Part shown: in pieces, positions 41,623-50,241 of the stretch
How the letters are laid out: every line of letters begins with the position of its first letter
How positions within the stretch are numbered: the first letter of the stretch is position 1
Made by a program: the position numbers and the translations under genes
Assembly: GCA_001897605.1 (NCBI GenBank)
Contig: MKTL01000022.1
Coordinates: 33,030 to 97,029, forward strand
Length of the DNA stretch: 64,000 bases
Direction of reading: 5' to 3'
From: Clostridiales bacterium 38-18
GTDB lineage: Bacteria > Bacillota > Clostridia > Peptostreptococcales > Acidaminobacteraceae
Notes under the pieces: generated by a model
Seen by the model: the letters and a program-made list of their open reading frames with translations, nothing else
What the model was told of the DNA's origin: nothing
Database searches by the model: none

Positions 41623-42642
41623 ATGAATATCAATGATTATAAAGGTGTGCTCGTATACGTTGAGCAACGCTTTGGTGAAGTTCAAAACGTCTCTCTAGAG
41701 CTATTAGGCAAAGGGAGAAAAATTGCAGATGAGTTAGGCGTACATGTAGTTGCAGCGCTCGTCGGTAAAGATGTGGAAAAACACAGTAAATTACTCGTGG
41801 AATATGGCGCAGATAAAGTGTTGGTTATGGAAAATGACGCTTTTGAACTCTATTCTACTGAACCTTATACACAGGCACTTGTTCAAGCGATAAGAACAGA
41901 AATGCCTGAAATCGTATTATTTGGTGCAACCTCTATCGGTCGTGACTTAGCTCCGAGAGTATCTGCAAGACTTGAAACAGGATTAACAGCTGACTGTACT
42001 TCACTTGATGTCTCTGAAGACAGAATGCTTTTAATGACACGTCCAGCTTTCGGTGGTAACATCATGGCAACTATCGTCAGTCCAGACCATAGACCACAAA
42101 TGTCTACGGTTAGACCTGGCGTTATGACAAAAATGGAAAGAGCGGTTGGTAGAGCTGGTGAAATTGTCAATTTCCCAGTTAAAATTGAGAAAAACGCGCA
42201 ATTTGTTGAAATTCTTTCATTTGAAAAAGAAACGGAAGAAAAGCAAGACATTCAAGAAGCAACCGTTCTTGTATCTGGTGGTCGTGGCGTTGGTTCAGCA
42301 GAAAGCTTTGGCCTACTTCATGATTTAGCAGAGGAATTAAACGGACTTGTTTCAGCTTCAAGAGCTGCTGTTGATAGCGGTTGGATGGATCATGATAGAC
42401 AAGTAGGTCAAACTGGTAAGACCGTTAGACCGAATCTTTATATTGCGTGTGGTATCTCAGGCGCAATTCAACACGTTGCTGGTATGGAAGAAGCTGAACT
42501 CATTATCGCAGTCAACAAAGATAAGGGAGCAAAAATCTTTGAAGTAGCAGACCTTGGCGTCGTTGGAGATGTTCACAAGGTATTACCTTTCGTTATTGAA
42601 GAAATTAAGAAAATCAATCAAGCTAAAAAAGTAGAAAATTAA
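41623..42642 (+). CDS. etfA: Electron transfer flavoprotein alpha subunit
   Basis: This 339-residue protein has the N-terminal Etf nucleotide-binding-like domain (DYKGVLVYVEQRFGEVQNVSLELLGKGR, then PEIVLFGATSIGRDLAPRVSARLETGLTADCTSL). The C-terminal FAD-binding domain shows VSGGRGVG, SRAAVDSGWMDHDRQVGQTGKTVRPNLYIACGISGAIQH and AVNKDKGAKIFEVADLGVVGD. No ferredoxin-like N-terminal extension is present. It forms the Etf heterodimer with EtfB as electron partner of Bcd. No terminator is seen before the next gene, so readthrough is possible. Confidence 0.96.
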   Translation: MNINDYKGVLVYVEQRFGEVQNVSLELLGKGRKIADELGVHVVAALVGKDVEKHSKLLVEYGADKVLVMENDAFELYSTEPYTQALVQAIRTEMPEIVLFGATSIGRDLAPRVSARLETGLTADCTSLDVSEDRMLLMTRPAFGGNIMATIVSPDHRPQMSTVRPGVMTKMERAVGRAGEIVNFPVKIEKNAQFVEILSFEKETEEKQDIQEATVLVSGGRGVGSAESFGLLHDLAEELNGLVSASRAAVDSGWMDHDRQVGQTGKTVRPNLYIACGISGAIQHVAGMEEAELIIAVNKDKGAKIFEVADLGVVGDVHKVLPFVIEEIKKINQAKKVEN

Positions 42643-42749
42643 TGCCAATTCTTACCGATTTCTAATCTGAGGCTAACGCGTTTTATAAGTATGTCGATTA
42701 TGATGTATATAGATAAACGGACGAAGGTCTTATATAGATGGAGGTCAAT

Positions 42750-43130
42750 ATGATATTTGCATTAATCGTGATGGCGATTATCGCCAAGGTGTTATACGGC
42801 AAGGGTTATGGTTTTGAAAAAATGTTGCCCTATTTAATTATAGGTGGGATTGTTGCTCTTATATTTCCAATAGGCAAACTCATTGTATTACCATTTGAAA
42901 TAATTGGATCGGTATTCGGTGCTGTATTCGGTGGTCTGGGTGGTGCATTTGGCGGTGTTATTGGTGGTATATTTGGCGTAATTGGTGGCTTGATTGGTGC
43001 TGTATTTGGCATAATCGGTGCAACGCTTGGTATTGTGTTTGGTGCAATCGGAATAGTCTTTGGGATTATTACAGTGGTGATCATTCCATTACTCATCATT
43101 TTTTTCGTACTTAAGCTTGTTGTTCATTAA
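42750..43130 (+). CDS. Glycine-zipper-repeat membrane protein
   Basis: This 126-residue, very hydrophobic protein starts at the ATG at 42750, five bases after GGAGG; the ATG four codons upstream overlaps the ribosome site. Its central 60 residues are a tandem of short FGxxGG/IGGxFG units (about every seven residues: GAVFGG, GAFGG, GGIFG, GGLIG, GAVFG, GATLG, GIVFG). This creates long GxxxG helix-packing faces. It ends in a hydrophobic helix (IIPLLIIFFVLKLV). Function unknown; such proteins can oligomerise in or bend membranes. It follows etfA by about 105 bp and ends at a strong bidirectional terminator. Confidence 0.75.
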   Translation: MIFALIVMAIIAKVLYGKGYGFEKMLPYLIIGGIVALIFPIGKLIVLPFEIIGSVFGAVFGGLGGAFGGVIGGIFGVIGGLIGAVFGIIGATLGIVFGAIGIVFGIITVVIIPLLIIFFVLKLVVH

Positions 43131-43151
43131 ACGAAATTTTTTCATAATTAT

Positions 43152-43222
43152 AAAAGCCTAGAGGATTATCCTATCACTGCCACCTTCTGTGGAAGAGATT
43201 AAATCCTCTAGGCTTTTTATTT
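43152..43222. terminator. Long bidirectional terminator hairpin
   Basis: A perfect 16-bp stem (43152-43167 with 43202-43217, core GCCTAGAGGATT) encloses a 34-nt loop that itself contains CCAC/GTGG. T-runs flank both sides, so it serves the glycine-zipper gene and the convergent AMIN gene. Confidence 0.9.
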
Positions 43223-43265
43223 TTTAAAGCACTTCTTTTTTTGAATTACTTCTATAATGAATTAT

Positions 43266-44699
43266 TTACATAGGTGCAATATCTACAACTAATCTCGCAG
43301 GTGACTTGAGATCAAAGACCTTAAATTGGCTTGACGATTTTAATGTGATATCAATCTGAACACTTTCGCCTTGTCCTGAAAATGAGAATACGACACTAGA
43401 AATGTTTGGACTGTCTTTGAAATTCACCGAATTAAGACTTGCATAGGCATCACGAGCACCAGTGAGGACAATCGTAATTTTCTTTCCATCTGCTGATAAT
43501 GCAGCAGTATAAGAGGTAATTACGTCTACAGTTTCAGTTGGCGTGCCATCCACCCACTTCATAATATCAAATGCAACTCGCTCAAAATCACCGTGATCGC
43601 CATATCGAATCCCTCCGACATCTTGACCTGAGGAGAGTGAACCGCCATTAAAAGTACCAGAGGATTTAAATCCACTATAATCATACTCTGTTGTGGAGGT
43701 AGTTGTTGTCTCGGTTGTACTCGGCTTAGTCGCTTCTGTCGTTTGGGCTTGTGTGGGCTCTGTCGTTTGCTCTCCATTTGGTTCTGTAGTTGATGGGGGC
43801 TCAGAGGCGTTGACACTCCCGCTACTAAGTGAAGCACTATAGCTAATACCATCTAATCGCCATTCATTGTTTTGATTGATAACTCTAAAATCCCATTGAA
43901 CATCGTTTGTCTGTGAGGTTCCATTTGAATTTTGACGAATAACCGTATCTATTGTAAAGGTAGCATCTGAATCGTTGATTTCCGAATCAGTTACAGAAAT
44001 CGATTCGATTCCCTCTATCTTACCTATTCCAGCAAATTCTGTAAGGACCGATAATGCATCTGACGAATTCACGAAAAGCGTCGTTATATTTAGATTGCCC
44101 TTATTTGAAAACTCAGGTAAGTAGTTAAAAAACAAGTTGAGAGGTTCAATTGCAGGTGCTTGACCCAAATTGACCGATTCAAAGGTAGTTGCTTCAGTTG
44201 TTTCTTCGCTACTTTCCATTTCTGTAGCTTCTGTTGTGACATTGTCCTTTTCATTGTCGTATTTCCACGGTAATTTTATTATTCCAGATTTGAAAATGAT
44301 AAACAATAGGATTAAAATGGCGAGAACGATAAAAATTACTCGATAGCTGTTTCTTGAAATTTCCTCATCGTTATCGCTATTTTCAACTGTTTTTTCAGGT
44401 CGTGCCTTTTTTGAAATAGTGGAAGGTGCTTGTTCGCTAGCTGATGAAGGTGTTTCAGGCTGTCGATTTTGCTGAATCGGCCTTTTCTTATGAAGCATTC
44501 TTTCAACTGTTGCGACATCAAGTGGATCCTCTTCATCGGAATCCTTTAGACCAAATAAATTCTTAAGTGCAGAATCGAGCTCTGCATCATCTTCATCATT
44601 GAACTCCCTCTTTGATGTAACGATTGGTAAATCGTAACCACAAATTTTACATTGCTTCGCATCGTCGACGTTGACAAAGCTACAATTAGGACATTTCAT
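43266..44699 (-). CDS. Zinc-ribbon membrane protein with extracytoplasmic AMIN domain
   Basis: This 477-residue protein begins with a zinc ribbon, MKCPNCSFVNVDDAKQCKICGYDL (CxxC...CxxC). An acidic linker follows and one membrane helix at about 125-143 (VIFIVLAILILLFII). The outer part has a T/E-rich spacer, an NTF2/SH3-like domain (about 180-285), a second long Thr/Glu/Pro linker and a C-terminal AMIN domain (about 365-477; RVAFDIMKW, then VSFSGQGESVQIDITLKSSSQFKVFDLKSPARLVVDIAPM). AMIN domains usually target wall proteins to peptidoglycan or septa. With its cytoplasmic zinc ribbon it may link inside and outside. It is the last gene of the ddl/TCS operon. Confidence 0.85.
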   Translation of the reverse strand: MKCPNCSFVNVDDAKQCKICGYDLPIVTSKREFNDEDDAELDSALKNLFGLKDSDEEDPLDVATVERMLHKKRPIQQNRQPETPSSASEQAPSTISKKARPEKTVENSDNDEEISRNSYRVIFIVLAILILLFIIFKSGIIKLPWKYDNEKDNVTTEATEMESSEETTEATTFESVNLGQAPAIEPLNLFFNYLPEFSNKGNLNITTLFVNSSDALSVLTEFAGIGKIEGIESISVTDSEINDSDATFTIDTVIRQNSNGTSQTNDVQWDFRVINQNNEWRLDGISYSASLSSGSVNASEPPSTTEPNGEQTTEPTQAQTTEATKPSTTETTTTSTTEYDYSGFKSSGTFNGGSLSSGQDVGGIRYGDHGDFERVAFDIMKWVDGTPTETVDVITSYTAALSADGKKITIVLTGARDAYASLNSVNFKDSPNISSVVFSFSGQGESVQIDITLKSSSQFKVFDLKSPARLVVDIAPM

Positions 44700-44713
44700 C
44701 AGGACTCCTTTCT

Positions 44714-45784
44714 TTAAATATCTAGTGGAAAGTCAATAGTGAACGTCGTCCCCAGACCGATACCACTTTCAACGGTTATTTTACCACCATGTCTTTCTGT
44801 AAGCTGCTTTACGATTGCTAGTCCCAGTCCCGAGCCACCCTTTTCCTTTTGATCCTTAACCTTATTAACCATGAAAAAGGGATCAAAAATACTATCTAAG
44901 ACATCTGTTGGGATACCATCACCATCGTCTTGAATGGCAATTTGGAGATGATAGTCAATTACCTTTGTACTGACGACGATCTTAGTGTGAGCGTACTTTT
45001 TAGCATTGCCAATAAGGTTTTCTAGGATTTGGTTAAACCTGTATGGATCGACATTGATATAGGTTGAGATAAATGGCTTTCTAAGCTCTAAATGTATATG
45101 AGAATACTTAAATTCATCAATTTTATGATCAAAATAACTACTGAGAATTTTACCCGAGTTAAGTCGCTCTAGATTTAATGTAAATTCACCAAGCTCCTGC
45201 TTAGTATATACAGATAGGTCATCAATTAGATGATTTAGTTGGTCAGCCTTTTCAGCGATAGTGGCGAGGTATTTTTCATAGGTGTCTTGATCCTTTACAA
45301 TTCCATCCTGAATCGCTTCCACATATCCCTTTATTGAGGTTAATGGCGTTCTTAAATCATGTGTAATGCTGGCAATTAATCTTTTTCGCCTCTTCTCAAT
45401 TTCATGCTGTTCCAAAATGGTGTCCCTTAAACGGATGCGCATCTTGTCAAATTCGGTACAAAATGCGCCTATCTCATTATCGGCATCATATTCAATCGGA
45501 TAATTGAGATTGCCTGATTGAATATGCTCCGCAGCCTTTCGCATAGCAAAAATGGGATCGAAGATATAGCGGTTCATCAGTAAAACCAAAATCATATAGA
45601 AAATGATAATTATTACCATAAAAAGAGCGAACCAAAGGTAAGGGTTTTTAATTACCATGGAATGCTCACCACTTCTAATATCGAAGTTAATAAAAAGAAA
45701 GGCCATAGAACCAAGAGTTGTAAAGACCATTCCGATCATAAAGAGAATTATTAGACCTCTTAAGGTCATTTTGAAATTTTTCAT
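44714..45784 (-). CDS. Envelope-associated sensor histidine kinase
   Basis: This 356-residue kinase has two close membrane helices (about 10-32 and 48-70) with only a short external loop. HAMP (about 70-125), HisKA (phospho-His in ASITHDLRTPLTSIKGY) and HATPase_c (LENLIGNAKKYAHT, DDGDGIP, GGSGLGLAIVKQL) follow. A loop of about 15 residues means it probably senses membrane or partner-protein state rather than a ligand. It lies 3 bp after its OmpR-type regulator and upstream of the AMIN protein. The architecture resembles Bce/VanS-like short-loop kinases, though the match is only structural. Confidence 0.93.
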   Translation of the reverse strand: MKNFKMTLRGLIILFMIGMVFTTLGSMAFLFINFDIRSGEHSMVIKNPYLWFALFMVIIIIFYMILVLLMNRYIFDPIFAMRKAAEHIQSGNLNYPIEYDADNEIGAFCTEFDKMRIRLRDTILEQHEIEKRRKRLIASITHDLRTPLTSIKGYVEAIQDGIVKDQDTYEKYLATIAEKADQLNHLIDDLSVYTKQELGEFTLNLERLNSGKILSSYFDHKIDEFKYSHIHLELRKPFISTYINVDPYRFNQILENLIGNAKKYAHTKIVVSTKVIDYHLQIAIQDDGDGIPTDVLDSIFDPFFMVNKVKDQKEKGGSGLGLAIVKQLTERHGGKITVESGIGLGTTFTIDFPLDI

Positions 45785-45787
45785 AAT

Positions 45788-46471
45788 CTAGCCCTTAAAC
45801 TTGTAGCCAATGCCCCAAACCGTTTCAATGTATTCAGGATTTGAAGGATCAGCTTCAATTTTTTCACGAATTTTTCGCATATGAACGGTTACCGTATTAA
45901 TGTCACCGAATTCGTTGTAGCCCCAAATTTCATCGAAAATCTTCTCTCTTGAAAGAGCCTGATTTTTGTTTAGCATCAAATAGTGAAGAATTTCAAATTC
46001 CTTAACAGAGAAGGGAACTGCATCACCCTTGACGGTTACAGTTCTTGCCTTTACGTCTAATATGAGCTCTTTTATAGACAACGTGTCCTGAGGTGGCGTA
46101 CCTGACAGCTCGTTGACGCGTCTAAATTGTGACTGAATTTTGGCGATGAGCACTCTTGGACTAAAGGGCTTTTCAATATAATCGTCAGCACCTAGTCCAA
46201 GAGCAAGAATCTTATCGGTATCTTCTTTTTTAGAGCTGATCATAATAATAGGTATATTTGACTCTGAGCGAATCTTTCGACAGATTTCAAATCCATCAAT
46301 TTTTGGTAAGATAATATCTAAAAGTGCAAGCTGAGGACCCTCAGACTCATACTTTTGTAGGGCTTCTTCACCATCGGATGCAGTGATAGCTATATAGCCA
46401 GATGCATTGACATAATCGCGAATCAAGGTCTGTATTTGCAGATCGTCTTCGACAATTAGGATTTTTTCCAT
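45788..46471 (-). CDS. OmpR-family response regulator
   Basis: This 227-residue regulator has a receiver domain (VEDDLQ, phospho-acceptor Asp in LALLDIILPKIDGFE, ISSKKED, EKPF) and a winged-helix effector domain (VPFSVKEFEILHYLM, IFDEIWGYNEFGDINTVTVHMRKIREKI). It pairs with the kinase that follows after 3 bp. The ddl gene upstream on the same strand ends 54 bp away, so it may be co-transcribed with cell-wall precursor genes. The ribosome site is a GGGGGAA run. Targets are unknown. Confidence 0.95.
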   Translation of the reverse strand: MEKILIVEDDLQIQTLIRDYVNASGYIAITASDGEEALQKYESEGPQLALLDIILPKIDGFEICRKIRSESNIPIIMISSKKEDTDKILALGLGADDYIEKPFSPRVLIAKIQSQFRRVNELSGTPPQDTLSIKELILDVKARTVTVKGDAVPFSVKEFEILHYLMLNKNQALSREKIFDEIWGYNEFGDINTVTVHMRKIREKIEADPSNPEYIETVWGIGYKFKG

Positions 46472-46525
46472 AATTAGTTCCCCCTTTGAATAAATATCTC
46501 ATTTTAAATGATATGAATGATTTTT

Positions 46526-47692
46526 CTACTTTTTTATGCCCTTTAGATCAGCGGTTGATAGAATGTTGATGTCATTTGATCGCATAAGGGCTTCCTTTCT
46601 CCTATACGCTCTATAGCTAGCGTCGATCATTGCCTGAAGCATATCCTTAAAGCTCTTTCCTGTAGCTTCCCAAAGATAGAAGGCAAGTGAGCCTGGGACC
46701 GTATTAAACTCGTTGATAAAGGGCTTGCCACTAACCTTATCAATCATAAAGTCAATACGTGTCACGCCAGCACAATCAAGTGCGATAAAAGCTTCAACTG
46801 CCATTTGTTCAATTTCGCGTCTCAACTCAGGCGTCAAATCAGCAGGTATTTTTCTTTTCGCTGCCGACATCCCCTTTGATCGGGATTCACCAACGTACTT
46901 ATCCTCATATGTTAAAAAATCGCTTGCCGTAATTGGCTCTTCACAGACTGAAATTTCAAGCTTTTCACTATCACCTAGAACCGAAATGTTAATCTCACGC
47001 ATTCCAACCAGCATTTTTTCAACAAGTATTCTTGTAGAATATTGCTTAGCAAAATCCACAGCTTCAATTAACTCAGCTCTATTCTTTGCAGGTGCGACCC
47101 CTACACTTGAGCCAATATCTGCAGGCTTAACGATCATCGGATAGGGGAGTTTTTTTTCTAGTGCTTCAATGATGTCAGTTTGATAGTTGAGCCAATGATG
47201 CGTAAAAAACCACTCGCCGTCAACCACTCTTATGCCAGTGCTTTGTAAAAACAGCTTTGAGGCAACCTTATCCATTGTCAAGGAGGCAGCTAAAACATTA
47301 CATCCGACATATGGAATGTCTAAGTGCTCTAGCAACCCCTGTAAGCTACCATCCTCACCACCGGTTCCATGAATAATAGGGAACGCTACATCTATGTGAT
47401 CGATAATAGGATTCTTGAATTTCTTCACGGGATCCTCTATTAGATAAGCATTTCGTTCCCCCTTTACCAATTGGACACGCGTACTATTATCTAGCACCTT
47501 TTTTAAGTCTTTAAAATGCTCTACTTCAAGAAGATAGTCACCTGTATACCATCGATTTTGCTTTGAAATATAAATTGGGACGATTTTGTACAAGGACATA
47601 TCTTGCAACTGGGCAATCGCCTGCTGTGCAGAGATAATTGATACCTCGTGTTCTACACTCGTACCACCAAAAATGACGCCTATGTTAATCAT
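46526..47692 (-). CDS. ddl: D-alanine--D-alanine ligase (ATP-grasp)
   Basis: This 388-residue ATP-grasp ligase makes the D-Ala-D-Ala dipeptide of peptidoglycan. Signatures: IGVIFGGTSVEHEVSIISAQ, FPIIHGTGGEDGSLQGLLE, MDKVASKLFLQSTGI, PMIVKPADIGSSVGV, and TRIDFMIDKVSGKPFINEFNTVPG. The omega-loop motif YEDKY keeps the Lys-Tyr of D-Ala-D-Ala ligases, rather than the His of D-Lac ligases, so a VanA-type specificity is unlikely. A C-terminal tail of about 40 basic residues extends past the usual end. It follows the membrane MurF-like gene by 28 bp, which couples dipeptide synthesis to its ligation. Confidence 0.93.
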   Translation of the reverse strand: MINIGVIFGGTSVEHEVSIISAQQAIAQLQDMSLYKIVPIYISKQNRWYTGDYLLEVEHFKDLKKVLDNSTRVQLVKGERNAYLIEDPVKKFKNPIIDHIDVAFPIIHGTGGEDGSLQGLLEHLDIPYVGCNVLAASLTMDKVASKLFLQSTGIRVVDGEWFFTHHWLNYQTDIIEALEKKLPYPMIVKPADIGSSVGVAPAKNRAELIEAVDFAKQYSTRILVEKMLVGMREINISVLGDSEKLEISVCEEPITASDFLTYEDKYVGESRSKGMSAAKRKIPADLTPELRREIEQMAVEAFIALDCAGVTRIDFMIDKVSGKPFINEFNTVPGSLAFYLWEATGKSFKDMLQAMIDASYRAYRRKEALMRSNDINILSTADLKGIKK

Positions 47693-47720
47693 ATGTTCTC
47701 CTTAGTAACGGCAAACGCGT

Positions 47721-49301
47721 TTATTCGTTGAAAGTATCAGGTAAATCATTTTCAATCAATACGACATCATTCAGTGCGACAATTTCGTTTAATTTAGAAA
47801 AACCATCATTTAGATTACTTGCAATATAAAGCCTTCTAGAATCATAGCCCTTTTCAGCTAATCCATCCTGTATCGGTTGCGTTTGCTTTTTACCAACTAG
47901 AATGACATAATCACAAACCTCAGCAATGTATTCACCAAATTTTTTATTCAGTACATAGGCTTGATCACCAAGCTCTATCATCCCAGGGGTAATGATGATT
48001 TTTTTATTACCTGGATAATTTTTTAGTACATCGAGCGCCATTCTAGATCCGATCGGATTTGAGTTAAAGGCATCATCAAGGACAGTATATTGATCGTTGA
48101 CTCGCCTAGTTGAAAGACGGTGTAATACTGGCTTCAAATCGGAGGTCATTGTATTCAGTCGGTCGAAGGAGACGCCGAGCTGAAGCGCAACGGCAATACC
48201 TGCAACAACGTTGGATAAATTATGAGAACCTAATAGCTTTGTGCTTAGCCTGATTTTCTTGCCTGTTTTTGTTTGAACCAATGTGAAGCTAGAGCCAGTT
48301 GAACCAACACTTATAGCTTCAATATGGTAGTCGGGTGACAATGTGAGATCGTCTGAAGCAGAGTATCTTATGGCAGTGACATCCTCTCTTAGCTGTAGGT
48401 TTCTTACACTTTCATCATCGACATTGACGATAGCAGTGCCACCTGGCTGTAGATGTCTGAAGAGCTCTCCCTTAGTCCAAATGATATTTTCAAAGGTTTT
48501 GAAGGTGTCGAGATGCTGCGGCCCGATGGACGTTATAATTCCATATGATGGCTTTACAAAATCACATAGCTCCTTAATATCTCCAACCTCCTTTGCACCC
48601 ATTTCGGCGATGAGGATTTGGTGCGTTGGCTTTAAATGCTCTCTTATAGTACGTGTTAGCCCCATTTTGGTATTAAAGCTTTCTGGTGTCATCAAGACGT
48701 TGAAATCCTTGGAAAGCATGGTGTATAATACATTTTTAGTACTTGTCTTACCATAGCTTCCAGTAATCCCAATTACGATAAGGTTAGGGTTTTGAGCCAT
48801 AAGCTTAAGGGCATCGTTATAATAATAATTATTGATAGTGCCCTCAATCGGCTTATTGATCAAATTACCTAGATAGATTGTGATAAAACTAAAAGGATAA
48901 ATGAGTAAAGCGTATATCATACCAATCGGACTAGGCAAATAGATTACAGCGGTTCCGAAAATCAACAAAACTAATAAAGCTGCGGTCATTAGCCTTCTAA
49001 TTCTTGGTGTGTAGACGAGTTTTTTCTTAGCGGGATAGGCCTTTTTGATAAGCCTCAAAAAATACATATTGGTAAGCAGCAACAGACCACCGATGATTTT
49101 AAGGAGGATTAAATCGGTTGCAAAATAGAGTATAACCCCCAAAATATAAATGAGCTCAAACGGCCTCAAAAGTTGCGTTACAGCCTTTTTAAGATATGGC
49201 ACCATATAATACCCGAACTGTTGAAAGCGATGGGTATCGGTGAAATTTCTAAAATAAGTCATCAGGGTGATGGCAAGTATGCCTATAGCAGTGGTGATCA
49301 T
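47721..49301 (-). CDS. Membrane-anchored MurF-like Mur ligase
   Basis: This 526-residue protein has a membrane N-terminus of four to six helices (about 1-155; FELIYILGVILYFATDLILLKIIGGLLLLTNMYF, then LMTAALLVLLIFGTAVIYLPSPIGMIYALLIYPFSF). A Mur ligase core follows: ATP loop GITGSYGKTSTKNVL, SFNTKMGL, AEMGAKEVGDIKELC, NVDDESV, LGSHNLSNVVAGIAVAL and the C-terminal ligase domain with DDAFNSNP. The closest canonical enzyme is MurF, which adds D-Ala-D-Ala, but its usual N-terminal UDP-MurNAc-tripeptide domain is replaced by membrane helices. It may therefore act on a lipid-linked or other substrate. Its ATG overlaps the stop of the hydrolase gene (TAATG). Confidence 0.88.
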   Translation of the reverse strand: MITTAIGILAITLMTYFRNFTDTHRFQQFGYYMVPYLKKAVTQLLRPFELIYILGVILYFATDLILLKIIGGLLLLTNMYFLRLIKKAYPAKKKLVYTPRIRRLMTAALLVLLIFGTAVIYLPSPIGMIYALLIYPFSFITIYLGNLINKPIEGTINNYYYNDALKLMAQNPNLIVIGITGSYGKTSTKNVLYTMLSKDFNVLMTPESFNTKMGLTRTIREHLKPTHQILIAEMGAKEVGDIKELCDFVKPSYGIITSIGPQHLDTFKTFENIIWTKGELFRHLQPGGTAIVNVDDESVRNLQLREDVTAIRYSASDDLTLSPDYHIEAISVGSTGSSFTLVQTKTGKKIRLSTKLLGSHNLSNVVAGIAVALQLGVSFDRLNTMTSDLKPVLHRLSTRRVNDQYTVLDDAFNSNPIGSRMALDVLKNYPGNKKIIITPGMIELGDQAYVLNKKFGEYIAEVCDYVILVGKKQTQPIQDGLAEKGYDSRRLYIASNLNDGFSKLNEIVALNDVVLIENDLPDTFNE

Positions 49302-50062
49302 TAATTGCCTCCAATAAAGGTGTTGATTATCGTTGAAAAACGTGTAGGTTGCTCAAGATATGAAAAATGACCTGCGCCTTCAAACACGACTAAACCAGCA
49401 TCTGGAATCATTTCAGACATCAATTTTGCATCTTCGATAGGTGTTGAGGTATCTTGATCTCCCCATACCAGCAATACAGGTGCTTTGAATTTTGGTAAAA
49501 GTGGTCTAAGATCTTCGTTGACCACCTTGCTGAGAACCTGCTTCATTATTGGAGATGCTTGTTTATAGTCGCTGCTAGAATACAGCTCGCGGTAGGCAGC
49601 CAAGGGCTCGGCTAATAGCCATTTTAAGACAGGTAAGCCTGCTAAAATTCTGAACGCCTTAAATCCGTATACTTTAAAATAATAGCTAAGTGGTCGTTTG
49701 GGTTTAATGCCAGCACTGTTGACAAGTACGATTGATTTTGGCTTGATTCGATCTTCAAGCTTAATGGAAACACGTCCACCGAAAGAATGTCCAATTAGAA
49801 CAGGATTTTGTATGTTTAAGTCCTTGAGCATTTTCTCGACGAAATCAGTGTACTCAGTTAAATTCCACGATTGAGCTGGCTCATCTGAAGCGCCAAATCC
49901 TGGAAAGTCGATCGATAGCACATCATGCTGCTTACTCAAGTCCTCGAAAATAGCGTCAAAGGTTTGAAGTGAAGCTCCCCAACCGTGTAATAGAACGACT
50001 GGATATCCCTTTCCTTGACGCTTATAATTAATTTTTAATGTATCATAAGAATAAAATGGCAT
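49301..50062 (-). CDS. Alpha/beta-fold hydrolase
   Basis: This 253-residue protein is a standard alpha/beta hydrolase. It has the oxyanion strand VVLLHGWGAS, SIDFPGFGASDEP, nucleophile Ser in GHSFGG, acid Asp in LLVWGDQDTSTP, and His in GAGHFSYLEQP. No signal peptide, so cytosolic. Substrate is unknown; family members cleave esters, amides or thioesters. It is first gene of a minus-strand run with the MurF-like and Ddl genes (one-base overlap with the next start), hinting at a task in D-amino-acid or wall-precursor metabolism. Confidence 0.88.
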   Translation of the reverse strand: MPFYSYDTLKINYKRQGKGYPVVLLHGWGASLQTFDAIFEDLSKQHDVLSIDFPGFGASDEPAQSWNLTEYTDFVEKMLKDLNIQNPVLIGHSFGGRVSIKLEDRIKPKSIVLVNSAGIKPKRPLSYYFKVYGFKAFRILAGLPVLKWLLAEPLAAYRELYSSSDYKQASPIMKQVLSKVVNEDLRPLLPKFKAPVLLVWGDQDTSTPIEDAKLMSEMIPDAGLVVFEGAGHFSYLEQPTRFSTIINTFIGGN

Positions 50063-50076
50063 TGGTTAACCTCGAA

Positions 50077-50123
50077 AGTATATTATTCTTTATTTTATCA
50101 TAAAAACACCTCTGTAATATACT
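50077..50123. repeat. Inverted repeat between divergent hydrolase and SLH genes
   Basis: AGTATATTA (50077-50085) and TAATATACT (50115-50123) form a perfect 9-bp inverted repeat with a 29-nt spacer in the divergent promoter region. Possibly an operator; AT-rich, so chance is not excluded. Confidence 0.3.
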
Positions 50124-50172
50124 TGAATTGGGCGGTGGTAAAATAAATTTAATAATGGGACAGGTACACACG

Positions 50173-50181
50173 TGTTATAAT
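50173..50181 (+). promoter_or_regulatory. Extended -10 promoter of the SLH protein gene
   Basis: TGT-TATAAT, an extended sigma-A -10, about 60 bp before the start codon; no clear -35. Confidence 0.6.
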
Positions 50182-50241
50182 AATTCTAGAATGAAAAAGT
50201 GCTCTTGTTAGATAGAGTCATTAAAGAGGAGGAAAATGCAA

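Noticed and set aside
42830-43099. Proline/isoleucine-rich open frame opposite the glycine-zipper gene
   Set aside because: It is the mirror of the glycine repeats on the other strand, with no ribosome site.
46526-47692. D-Ala-D-Lac ligase of a vancomycin-resistance cluster
   Set aside because: The omega loop keeps the YEDKY Lys-Tyr pattern of D-Ala-D-Ala ligases and no vanH or vanX gene is adjacent.
50113-50130. WalR-like TGTAAT-ATACT-TGAATT upstream of the SLH gene
   Set aside because: The second half-site has two mismatches and overlaps an AT-rich inverted repeat.
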